Made by a program: the position numbers and the translations under genes. Under the pieces are notes generated by a model. It was not told where the DNA came from and made no database searches. It saw only the letters and a list, made by a program, of their open reading frames with translations. From positions 186,001-250,000 of the forward strand of contig JAAXNY010000017.1 of the NCBI GenBank assembly GCA_013420905.1: DNA of 64,000 nucleotides, given 5' to 3'. This DNA comes from Collybia mongolica. Taxonomy: Eukaryota > Basidiomycota > Agaricomycetes > Agaricales > Clitocybaceae. Shown in pieces: positions 1-10,062 of this stretch. Each line of letters begins with the position of its first letter. The first letter of the stretch is position 1.

Positions 1-629
1 GATGAGCCTGGTCCATTCGGAGAATACAACATCTCGTACCTCATTTGCACTCGGAAGGCAGCCATTTGGGGTCTGGCGAGGGCCAGTCAGGATCTCTCTG
101 GTCCTTCCATACGTGAACTATCCGATGTACTCACTCTTGCACCAATGATTCCATCAATGAGGTCGTCTTTCTCAACAGCACGATCTATCCGAACATTGTA
201 CGCATCAACATATTTCTTTAACTTTCCCAGAGGTAACGGTTTGAGTTGTCCCCGGCCTGCTGCGGTAACTGCGAGTGCGATACCATTGTTAAATCCAGAT
301 CGTGACGTGAGGTAACAGCGAACACACTCGTCAAGAACTCAATACAGTAAGCACAAACATTCATGGGATCATATCCAGTCTGTCCTTCCTGATGGCGTGG
401 CATCATAGCCTGGTAATCGGTGCAATTGTGGCAGTATGAATAACCTAGATACCAAGCATGAAGAAGCGGGATTGACCTCTAGCAAGCAGGAATACCTACC
501 ACAATGGTTGCACCTCCTGGACCGATTGAGGAACATATTAAACTCTTTGCTGCACTTCCGGCAACCTTCTGCTCCCTCCATATGCGGTGGTGGACCGCTG
601 AGCAGCGGAAGGCCGCGAATATCAGGCAT
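1..629 (-). CDS. FYVE-type zinc finger / SAP-like protein, 5' part only (cut by left edge)
   Basis: Four exons read on the minus strand: 500-629, 328-444, 135-268 and 40-72. All are joined by GT..AG introns of 55-62 bp in consistent phase, and the window begins inside the next intron. The protein opens MPDIRGLPLLSGPP, then gives a FYVE-like cysteine pattern (GCRKCSKEF, RRCNHCG, YCHNCTDYQ, VCAYCIEFL) over residues about 20-82. A SAP-like helix-turn-helix follows (LPLGKLKKYVDAYNVRIDRA, then VEKDDLIDGIIGAR). This order is that of FYVE/SAP proteins related to animal RNF34/rififylin, which add a C-terminal RING and act as E3 ligases on endosomal membranes. The RING would lie outside the window, so ligase activity is not shown here. 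The ATG at 629 is the first in frame; an earlier non-coding or short exon cannot be excluded. Confidence 0.85.
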
Positions 630-953
630 CTTCAGGAGAAAGCGCGAGAATCAGATCCCAGAAGTAATAAATGGTTTATATGTGCTCTCCAAAGCACACA
701 GAAAGTCCCAGAAGGTTCGATTTGGGAAAGGTTTATAAGCTGTGAAGCCAGGTAACCCACGTGGCGTTATCATCACCGATGTCTTATGATGTAGTTGCCA
801 ACGGCAAACGCGTAAACAAGCGATCGTGTATCAGTGTGTAATAAAGATTACAATTGTAGTGTTCCATGAGTATAAAGATAAAGGGCAGCCACAAACCGCT
901 GCCAGTACAGCACAAACAAAATGTGACGATGATTGCATGGTTATTGCAGCCGC
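630..953. other. Intergenic, no gene seen
   Basis: This lies upstream of the FYVE gene and downstream of the DUF6593 gene, both on the minus strand. The plus-strand reading frames here are antisense to the first FYVE exon or too short to be convincing. It presumably holds the FYVE promoter and the DUF6593 3' end; no specific site was identified. Confidence 0.4.
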
Positions 954-1614
954 TCATTCGTCTTCGCGCAATTTCTCAACGTAGACAAAGGTGACCAAGA
1001 TTATATCAATGATATGTTCTCCTGCTGGCAAAATCTCCAAGTACGCATCTCGAGGATTGCAAAATGCCCCACTACGTCCAGAGTGAAATCGAGCCACAGG
1101 TGCCTTGGTCTCATCGTTTAAATATAGCTATCAAGGGGAAAATAAGGATTGTACAAGTAATAACTTCGAAGAATAATGACCTCGGGATTTGTTGAGAGCT
1201 GCCATCGGTACTCGCGTCCATCAGGAGCTACGAAAACACGACTCCTTGATACCGATTGTGAACAATCACTCGAAACACCGATGTCTCTGAGGCTTACCGA
1301 CCATGCCACCCCATTCCTTGTTTCTTAAAGAAAGATCTAGTTTTCACTTCACTTCCTCTGCCAGTAAATCGAATGATGGAAGAGCGGAACAACTTCCATT
1401 CGAACTTCGCCAATTGTCCGAACCTGTCTTGGATCCCTCCATTCTGGCGGGTACCCCGCTCTGTCCGCGCCGGAACCCCACTCCCTATGATACGGCAGAT
1501 GGCCGTGGTACGTCCGAATAATGTTGATGGGGTTCGGACCTTGTAGAGGGCTTGACCGTCTGCATCAGTGTATATCGAATTTATGGGCGATGTGTTAGAT
1601 AAGTAAAGGTGCAT
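954..1614 (-). CDS. DUF6593-family protein
   Basis: Three exons on the minus strand: 1298-1614, 1181-1244 and 954-1127. Introns are 53 bp each, donors GTAAGC and GTCATT, and phases join cleanly to give 184 residues. The start MHLYLSNTSPINSIYTDADG and the following ALYKV, the central tract ending ..QLAKFEWKLFRS, the motif RVFVAPDGREYRWQL, the NDETKAPVARFH strand and the hydrophobic tail LEILPAGEHIIDIILVTF are the pattern of the basidiomycete DUF6593 family. Family function is unknown; members are small cytosolic beta-rich proteins that occur in many copies per genome. An ATG 21 codons upstream is in frame, but MHLYL aligns better with the usual family start. No signal peptide is seen. Function cannot be stated. 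Confidence 0.8.
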
Positions 1615-2509
1615 CTTTATATGCGAGCGAAATGATTTGATTGCAAGATTCTCCGAGCGATCTAGTTTATATATCAAAGTATTGGTATCGCTTTGTTTAT
1701 GTGGGCGTTAAGAACAGCTAGGAACGTGTTGGGACAAGCTGTAGAAAGGGAAAGCTTACCGATGTACAAAGAGACAAAGATATATATAATGTCTCATTTG
1801 CTGTCTTGTTACGCGGCACGAGGTTACCCCTGGATGAGACTGCATCCCTCAGCTAACCATGACATGCCCTTCTTGCAACGATGGGTCAAACAGTGGGCCA
1901 TCATGATCGTTGCTTCTTCGGTATCAGCAATTCGCGTTGGAATGGGGTGAAAATCCTGTGCCCGGTACCGAGCGAAGTGTCGACTGGAAATTGTGGACCG
2001 CGAACAGCTTGCTGTTACAGCAAGTTGTTGGACATCTACACTAGCATCAGGATGGGGCCAATAGAGACATTTAATTCACGGTCCCGGCGTCGTTGTCGGT
2101 CAGGTGAGGCACGGCGAACGTTGGAAAGGAATTGTTGCGCGACTCAACAGGAAATGCTTATTGCAGCTTTGGACATGTTTGCATGACGGTCAACTCGAAG
2201 TATATACACCAGAGTCAGATCACAGATGCTCTCTCCATCATCCAAATTTTCATTGTCTCCTCTTACTCGTAGATTTAAGAAAGAAAAGTCATCGTACGCC
2301 TTAGGTTTAAATCGCGATACACCCCTACCTTCAAGTGACGGAACTCGTTCACCTCACCTTTGATTACATTGAGCCTGACGAGGGCAACCCCTCCGACGAT
2401 ACGGACTCTAAACATGATGAAGAAAGTCAGATACTTTAGCGTCTCTGGCCAGGACATGCAAACCGTTTACGGGTTAGCCAAACCATGAAACTACATATAG
2501 CCATTTTGC
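1615..2509. other. No defended gene; possible KOW-like and acidic-tail fragments
   Basis: On the plus strand about 2085-2185 reads RHGERWKGIVARL, which resembles a KOW motif of Spt5-like proteins. About 2330-2440 reads a short open stretch, YLQVTELVHLTFDYIEPDEG, ending in an acidic tail and a stop. I could not link them by credible splice sites. They may be exons of a decayed gene or chance. The DUF6593 promoter should lie at the left end. Confidence 0.25.
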
Positions 2510-3956
2510 ACTGAATTTCGCGACCCCTTCTCTTGTTTGAAAGAACATTCCGTCGACCGCTTATGGCGGGATCAGTTCTCCTTGTCCCCACTCGTGCAAT
2601 GTATACCTCAGGATCATGGGCTGTGAGGCCTTTCAGCCAGGCCCGGGACCGGGAACCAAAGCAAAACTGCGTGGTCAGTCCGTCCGTCACTGCACCACAA
2701 GTAGAGACACCTACCAACATGGCTCGTCCGCTCCTTGTATCAGGGATTCAGAAGATCCATACAACTCACTGATTGGGACAGGTTTGAATTCTACGCTAGC
2801 AAAATCCCCTGTTTAGGAATTCCAGGGCGTTGGTATACAGACACCAAACATATGAATATTTCCAAAGAAATGTTGCTCGACTCTCAATTCCTCTCGGCGC
2901 GGCAAGTCCTTGCTTCTGAACCTCTGTTTTCTCGGAATCGATTCTTATAATGAAACACGTGTATTGGCAGAGCCATGCGCCTAGGGAATTCTTGGTCCAA
3001 CAACAACGGACATTACAATCTACGCCGAGCCCCCGTGTATTTTTCCTGATTTTACGCTTTTTTGTACAGCCCTCTCTATTCTCGCACCGAACGTTCAGTA
3101 TCTGTCGTATTCTATGTTTAAGGCCTGGAACAACGTAGAGGATGCGTTCCCGTTAATCTCCAATCCCCCCGATCTACAGTTCTTTACAACAAACACCCGT
3201 ATCTTGTGCTTTTACCAGAGTCCATATCCCCCTTGGCGTCCCGTGCCAAACTCACCCCTCTCTCCGTGGAGTCAAGATATCACCAGGGAATCTCCACCTA
3301 TAACTAGAAATAAGCAAATGCGTTGCAAATTCGAATTTTTTGGAGATCTTCATCGAAAGCCAGGCCCATAACCCCCAGGAATTGGAACAGCTTACGACAT
3401 TCCTCACCCCGCACCCTTCGCGTTTGATATTGAAGCGCATATATTTCCAGTGTAAAAATTAAGTAGGAAAGGATTTGGATCCCGGTATACGGTCATTCTC
3501 ACAGTTGCTCGAGCCGCTATTTCTGTGCGAATCCGTCGAAATTCACAGTACTAGTCCTCCGGATAGTCAATTCTGATCAATGGCTTAATGAGGCGGCGAG
3601 GGCGTGGAGGTCTTTACGACGCCTAAACCTATCTGGGCGAGACAACCCGCCACGAATCACTTTAGCTGGGTTTAATTACTGTAATCCACCACTGTCCTCA
3701 CTTGCACTTTCTCACTTTGGACCTGCAAGCTATCCCTGTAGATCATGTATTATTCCGAGATGTTAAAAACTTCAATATCTTCACCTTATTTCCCAGGAAT
3801 TCGAATCTTACAGTAGCTTCTGCGTCTATACCCACTCGTTCCATGGTCAGCATGTTTCCAAATCTAATGGGGGTCGACTTTGGATATAGGGATGCGGCGC
3901 TACCCCGGGTATGGGGGCGGGTGAATGACTGGTTGCGCAACGGTGATTCTTCCTGA
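2510..3956 (+). pseudogene. F-box/LRR-type protein gene, frameshifted
   Basis: Pieces of an Agaricomycete F-box/leucine-rich-repeat protein appear in order on the plus strand. They are TEFRDP..LWRDQFSLSPLVQCIP (about 2510-2615), RRSIQLTDWDRFEFYASKI (about 2740-2800), DQWLNEAARAWRSLRRLNL followed by RITLAG (about 3577-3670), ITVIHHCPHLHFLTLDLQAI (about 3675-3735), and a C-terminal part with PRVWGRVNDWL and a stop at 3954-3956. F-box proteins of this type are SCF ubiquitin-ligase substrate adaptors. Between RITLAG and ITVIHH the frame shifts by one base at a T run (3671-3673), with no splice site there to explain it. The first exon and the middle exon joins are unresolved. Either this is a pseudogene or one base is in error. 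Confidence 0.5.
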
Positions 3957-4410
3957 GGTTTGTTACTACGATATCTTTTTATTAAATCCGAATTTAAGTT
4001 TGTTTTGGGGATTGTACAGTATGGAGAGCTGATCAGAATAGAACGGCTTTGTTCCAAATCCAAATATAAAATAAGCATAAAAACCGAGGTCTTTTTCCAT
4101 GTCATCCTGAAAGTTGTATACTTTCAACCAACCAAGATATTCTTGATCTCTTGGACTTCTTCGCTCAGACGGCAATATCGAAATGAAACCATGTTCCATT
4201 CAAGGTTAATTTGATCGAAAGCGGTAGCCCAACGTTTTCAACGAAAGTTGTGCCCAGCAGCACAATGATGATTGTGAGTGGAGATGGTCAATGGTATTGA
4301 GGACGCACAACATGTGCGCTGTAATTATTTACAAGTCTGCTACATATTGTAGGTGACTGATGATATGCCATCTTCTCTCGGAACTCCCGGAAAGGAACCG
4401 ACAACCCGGA
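3957..4410. other. Intergenic, no gene seen
   Basis: A+T-rich spacer between the 3' end of the F-box/LRR gene and the 3' end of the MIX17 gene, which converge here. No coding pattern, tRNA or repeat was recognised. Confidence 0.4.
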
Positions 4411-5030
4411 TTAGTAAGGAGCGGCAGCAGCTTGGCACTACAAATTATTCAACGTAAGGACGTGAGGAGCGGTTGACAACGCAAGAAAACTGCAACATAC
4501 AGCTTTAAGTTGTTCAAGATACCAGGTGCATGAGGGAAGGTCGGCCTTCTCCAGGCATTGCGTAAAATCTGCGGTATTTGTCAGCAAATAGAACGAAAAG
4601 CGTAAGAACAGAAATTTACCTTTAGCCTGAACTTCGCAACTGGCCCCACTCTGGAATTGATGTTGCTGCTGTTGGGCGGGAGCTGCTTGTGCCTCTGCGG
4701 GCGTTGAAGAACTTCCCCCGAAGAGCATACTGGACAGCCCGTGTCCAATGGTAGATCCGATGGCTACTGAACCAGCTGTTGCAGCCATTTGTGCCATCAT
4801 TCCAGGTTGCTTGGGCTGCGCAGTTGCGGCAGAAGCGACGGCAGGGGGTGCTGGTGCATGTGCAGGTGCGTAACCTGCGGGGGCGGCGGCGGTGTGAGCT
4901 CCGCGAGACTGACTGGGGGCTGCTGCAGGGGCAGCACGTGGTGCAGCTGAACGACCGCGAGATTGACGCTATGGGCCACATTGTAAGACGGAGAGTTCGC
5001 CAACTTGATAATGGAAAAACTCACAGGCAT
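4411..5030 (-). CDS. MIX17: Twin CX9C mitochondrial protein (MIX17 / CHCHD2-CHCHD10 family)
   Basis: Four exons on the minus strand: 5025-5030 (only ATGCCT), 4620-4968, 4501-4568 and 4411-4437. Introns are 56, 51 and 63 bp. They join in phase to 149 residues. The protein begins [16 protein letters not shown], has an Ala/Pro-rich N-terminal half that can act as a mitochondrial presequence, then the glycine-rich hydrophobic segment [20 protein letters not shown], and ends with two CX9C motifs, CEVQAKDFTQC and [11 protein letters not shown]. This is the layout of yeast Mix17 and animal CHCHD2/CHCHD10, intermembrane-space proteins oxidised by the Mia40 pathway and linked to respiration. The 6-bp first exon and 27-bp last exon are easily missed by gene callers. 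The gene shares its 5' spacer with another mitochondrial gene. Confidence 0.92.
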
Positions 5031-5272
5031 GACTACCGAGATGTGGAGAGTTTACAAAGACCTGTATGTGGTGGTTGATTGGAAAGCTCAAGAAATTTCC
5101 TTCGGCAAAGATTGCGTGAACGACAATTGCCGACACAAATACGACCACACAAACTGGCCAAAAAATTCACCGCCACCGAAACCCGATTTCACACAGCGTC
5201 GAGCCCGCTGTCCTCTGTCTAGAACATTCTTTTATACCTCCCTAATACCTTCAGTACGAGGATTGGGCAGAA
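5031..5272. promoter_or_regulatory. Shared divergent promoter region of MIX17 and the Mba1-like gene
   Basis: Only 242 bp separate the start codons of two divergent genes for mitochondrial proteins, so their promoters must overlap or be shared. I did not identify a specific transcription-factor site; the role is inferred from the geometry alone. Confidence 0.55.
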
Positions 5273-6912
5273 ATGGCTTTAGGACTGTCCCGAAGAGCCA
5301 TTGGGGCTTTTCATGGCATTGGTGTGACCTTAGCCGGATCATCTCAGCTTCAACTGCGGTGCTGTAATTCTCGACAGCTGAACCTCGCATCTCGAGGTTA
5401 TGCCGTGGCGGCTACGGCACAGAAAAAAAGGAATCCAACGTCGGGTAACGCCGTGACGAAGGACTCTCCGTTGAAGGTTGCCTCGACGCCGAAAACCTCG
5501 GCCAAAACATCCGCCAGAACCACACCAGTGGCGAAAAGCTCACCGAATCCTCAACGTGCCTCCAATACTTCTACTTCCTCCCACGCGTCCGCGTCAGCCC
5601 GTGGGACAACTCAGCAAAGACCTACCAGTCACCTTACGGGAGGCATGTCGTATACAGTGCCAGAAAAGAAGGAGTTTTTGACAGAGGAAGAGCAGATGGA
5701 GCAGCTTGACCAGATAAAGGCTATGGCGAGACTGTTCCCATCTGCCGACCCGTGGGGACAACGAGTTGAAACATTAGGTGCGTTCTGGTTCTATGTATAT
5801 CATGAGCGCGTATGGGCCAAATTTGCGAGACGCGGCATGTCCCATTTACACATCTGTGCAAAGTCCTCGCTATACTGGAACGTACAAGCTCGGGACCCAC
5901 AGACGAAATGAGCCTGGACGCCGAACCTAACCCCAACCTTTTCCTTCGCATTATTTTCGGAATTCTAATACTCTGCCTTTACAAGAAAAGACGTCACGAT
6001 TCCGTACTCTGTGAAGCCTAGTAGCCGCAAAGGCTACCGTAGTTGGGGCGCTATGTTTAAGCAATTTCTCGCCAACAGAAACAATGGAGCTAAAAACGCG
6101 ACTAGGTGAGATTCTGACTGCACAACACTAGACTCTTCTAACAAGTACTTTTTATGACAGCCTCTTGATGTTGGCACAAACTGATGCTGTTCCCGGGTTG
6201 GACCTGTCAGAAGCCACCCGAACACAAAGATTTATCACTCAATGGCCCTGGCGCATCTTTACCACTACTTCTCTTAAACCTAGCGCATGGCTAGCGCCTT
6301 TCCGTAAAACCGCTCTTTCGACATACCAACAACTCAACCAGGCACTCGCCCGGTCAGTTCTAATTAAAGGATCTTATTCAGTTCCTGACTCATTCCAATT
6401 GTAGACAGGATGATAAGACTGTCAAACAGCTCACCTCAGCAACTTACTACGACGACTCAATTCGACTTTTGAAGAAGAGTCATAAACCCGGCCACACATA
6501 TATCTGGCGATTTCATCGTGAGGTCACACCGACGCGAGTCATCTCCATTCGGGCAACCGAGGGGTATCTCGCTACTGAGGAGCCCAAGATTGGTAACAGG
6601 ATGATGGTCCACGCGTTGGTCCGAATTGATACTGAGCAGGTTGGTGCGAGCACGTCGGGTGAGGTCTGATGCTGATCTTCAGTGTAGAGTCTCGAAATCT
6701 ACGATAAGCGGGGAAACCCGATGCATGCCCCTCCCACCAATACGAACAGTGATAGCGCTCCCAAGACGACAGCGTCGGGATATGGAAATTGCCCGGCGGA
6801 GAGGAGGCGCGTGACGGAGTTTCTCGTGTTTGAGAAACGAATGTGGTACGACGGTCCATGGGTGATCAGGGAACAGCTGTGGGAGGCTCCCGGAAAAGAG
6901 GCCGCTATTTGA
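5273..6912 (+). CDS. Mba1/mL45-like mitochondrial inner-membrane protein (Tim44-like domain)
   Basis: The N-terminus MALGLSRRAIGAF..CCNSRQL is a typical mitochondrial presequence. A Ser/Thr/Lys-rich linker follows, then SYTVPEKKEFLTEEEQMEQL. The C-terminal half is a Tim44-like fold: QLTSATYYDDSIRLLKKS, GHTYIWRFHREVTPTRVISI, SLEIYDKRGNP and VTEFLVFEKRMWYDGPWVIR. This is the domain of yeast Mba1 and mitoribosomal mL45, which dock ribosomes at the inner membrane for cotranslational insertion by Oxa1. Clear exons: 5273-5777, an exon ending at 6105, then 6161-6352, 6405-6639 and 6688-6912. The segment 5778-6030 is not resolved; a 5864-onward exon reading LAILERTSSGPTDEM is likely, but I could not join it in frame to the exon ending ..QFLANRNNGAKNAT. 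Assignment rests on the C-terminal domain. Confidence 0.72.
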
Positions 6913-8882
6913 TCGATGGTCCCAGGTTGCTGTTACCTGTGAAATCCATGTCCTCATCAAATTTTAATTGATTTTAATCGCATTTTTTGTATAAAAGGCA
7001 TACAGCCCAAAGTGCTTTTTATGACTAGAGCCTGGCGAGCGGAATAACACCTCTCAGCCAGGAGACAACTGGATTTGAGTCTCGAACTCAGTCGGCCATC
7101 CGATAAGGATGTCAGAAACTGAATACGCTCTAGTCAGATAACTAGTACGTTCTATCTCTAAGTAACCCAAACACTGCCGATTTGCTCCTCCACATTTACC
7201 ATGCATATCCAGGACAATTAATAGCCAATTTCTCCATCAGTAACAGAATCTTACTTGAGTTCGCAGCTCGTTCTCAAGGGTGTTCAATATCCTCCCTTTC
7301 CTTCTGGTTCAACGATATACCGATAGAGTGTACCAACCCTTTGATTGTTTCTTCGACGCTACCTCGAACTCCTATGTAAATATCTAGATCTCCTCGCCCG
7401 CGCCCCCTCATCTCTTGCTTCCAAGGAGATGACTAGTACATGCATGGAAAGGGGTCAGCACTCAATAACTACGAGAGGATAGTCGCAATGATCGCACAAT
7501 TCCGCTCGTCCGTTACTGCACTTACCTCCGCTCGCCCTGGGCAGTGGCCCCTTGATCGTACTGGACAGATTGAGGGGAACTCCGTCAGCTTCGCTCAAAT
7601 GTGTTTTCCTATTGTTCGTGTAAAGCACTCATGGGTATCTGTCAGAATAAGTCAAAGCCAGGACAGGTGCTCGTTCAAGCATCTGTGTCCCTGCTCCCAT
7701 CATCTACAGAATAGCACCCAACAGCACCTCCGGACCTTACTGGATCAATATACCCATATATCGGTCAGATTACCTCCACCTGGTCGGGAGGTATGTCTAT
7801 TTTTACATCTCCAAACGTCGGAACCCCGTTCCGAAGGCAATTGCCGCGGCATCCAAATTTGCAGTCGATCATTGCTGCACCTGCGTTCCTGTGTCGATCA
7901 AATAATACCTCTGGTGCTGCGTGCACATCACGGATATGTGTTACCCTCCAGATGCTATTCATTCGTTGGATGGCAGCTGGAGGTCTCCCAAGTTCCTGAC
8001 AACGTACGGATCGTTTTTAGCGCGAAATTGACAAACTGTACATGGTGGTGGCTACGGGTGATAGCATCCATAAAGCGCGGCGCCGCGGGAAACCAGCCCG
8101 TATAACGTAATGTTCTATTGATCAGTCATAATAAAGTCTCCTAATCCCCCTGTACATATTGTCAACCATACCCATCTTTTTGTTACATCGGAACAATGAC
8201 ATTGGACAGCCCCTTGTGTCTGATGACCTGTGTCATGTTATAGGCTGCGCAGCTTCGATGGCTGTTAGTCCAAATTCATATCGAGTCATTCATCATAATG
8301 GAGAGGTATCCACGGAGGGCGCGCTCACAACTACCGGTACCGTCTGTATTTTGTCTATTACTCCACGGAGCAGATCCCAGTCTTTAGACCAAAGGAGTAC
8401 CGCCGGTAATGATCTTATCGTGACAATGCAATGGATCAAGGAATGATGGTTGCCTTTCATCATATTCCATTCTCTCATGTGTAGAACAATTGTTATCATT
8501 GAAAGGAGTATGTGTTGCGCAGAATCAATACGCAAAAAAAATAGGTAGGAAATACATATATCCAAAAAGTAACGTAGGTATGTACTCTAGTACTAGAAAT
8601 ATTCGAAGGTTATAAATATGTCCGCAAGAACAAAAGAGGGTGGGGGTTTAGTTGATTATGTGGAGTAGTATATGTACGTCTGGGCCTATAGATACAGATA
8701 GTTGAGCCAAAGTTGTCGGTTATGCACAAGAAGGTGTAGTTGAGTTGAGAGAAATATTGATACAGTACTGTAATCCAGGTTTTTGTGGTAATTTTGATTT
8801 CCGAATTGTTTCTAGCAGCATAATATTGTAAGGCAAAATTAGAGGGTAGAGGAGGAAAGGACCAACATTATACTAAGGATTC
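6913..8882. other. Gene-poor stretch with one unexplained 221-codon open frame
   Basis: A plus-strand frame at 7440-8105 is open for 221 codons, but it shows no family resemblance, has no convincing splice context and is rich in Cys, His, Arg and Ser, as chance frames are. Shorter frames at 7182-7379 and 8159-8446 are equally uninformative. The right end holds the 3' flank of the terpene synthase. Confidence 0.3.
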
Positions 8883-10062
8883 TTAGGCGCGGCGTGGGAG
8901 GAGATTCACAACGCGGGTAGCTTTGACCTCGCGCCCCGCCTTTCCAAAGTACCTCTCGGATTCAAATGACCAGTGCAATGACCCTACGATCCAGTTTGCA
9001 AGTCCATCAACGTAAAGAGCAACATCGTGATCGATTTTTGGGCCCCAAGAAGGAAGATTAGCCCGGTCGTCCACAAAGCGGTCGATGGACTGCTTGCACA
9101 TGCTTCCAACGAAGTCAACAGCAGCCTGTAGATCGAGACCTTCTTCGTTCATCACTACCGGGATCATATTGTGCGTGTCGCCCTTTGACTGTTCGACATT
9201 GTACGAGAATATGTCCTAATAACAGCGATATGGCTCAGTATGGCGCCTTCACGTTGAGATATGAAGAACATACATTAGACCATGTGACTAGATCATTCGC
9301 CGCTTCCCCTAGACTCTGAATGATAGGGTGTTCCATAACTTCATCCGGAATGTCGAGGTTATTCGCGTCTTTAAGGGGGTTTGTCAGAAACATGTGAAGA
9401 GTGTCTTATAGGAATGCAATTACATTCGATCAGTGCCCAACACGGTTTGCATCCAGATGTATCTCGACGGAGAGCAATGTAAGACTCTAGGTCAGGGATA
9501 AGGCCGTCTTCACGGTCAGATGCTTGCTGCGTTACACTCTGGAAGAAAAAGTCGAACGTCTCAATGAAACGCTGCTGGGCTCCGGGTGATGCGATGAGAA
9601 TGAAGCGCTTATAGTAGCTATATGAAGTTTTGTGAGTGAGCAACCTCAAGCCATATCATTTAAGACCCACTCTCGAGTCATCTTTCCCACTCGGGCAGAA
9701 GAGCGATAGGTGTGAGGATGATATAGGGAGTTGAGAACCTCATCTGCGGTCGAACGCGTGCCACGATTGTCCATGTCGTCGGAGAGATTGTCGAGGTGAA
9801 ACAGGTAGGTGAGGAAGTCATTGCATACCCGAAGTTGAGGACAACCAGCGTCCGGGTAGCACATAGCAGTGAGGAGCCCGGCTTTGAGGCCATGGAAGGC
9901 GTCACGCTTCTTCCCATTTAAATTCCCTCCTTTGAAAAGCCATTGCTTAGTTTCAGTAGTGATTTGTTTTCTGTGGCGGCTGACGCGTTTCTTGAAGGTA
10001 CAATGGGAGACGAGGTCGGGGAGGATGATCTTGGTTGGGGGTGTTGAGGTGGAGGCTGACAT
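8883..10062 (-). CDS. Sesquiterpene synthase (class I terpene cyclase)
   Basis: Four exons on the minus strand: 9671-10062, 9424-9617, 9274-9368 and 8883-9215. Introns of 53, 55 and 58 bp keep phase, giving 337 residues, the normal length of a fungal sesquiterpene synthase. The first Asp-rich metal-binding motif reads DNLSDDMD within LFHLDNLSDDMDNRGT. The second is NDIFSYNVEQSKGD, a full NSE triad (N, S and E in NDxxSxxxE). The phosphate-sensing Arg lies in SYIALRRDTSGCK and the C-terminal RY pair in ESERYFG. The enzyme should ionise farnesyl diphosphate with Mg2+ in the cytosol; the product cannot be predicted here. The ATG at 10062 (MSASTSTPPTKIILPDL) fits the family start better than an in-frame ATG 33 codons upstream. 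No P450, oxidoreductase or transporter of a pathway flanks it closely. Confidence 0.93.

Noticed and set aside
7440..8105. 221-codon open frame on the plus strand
   Set aside because: No start context, motif or splice partner; composition is typical of a chance frame.
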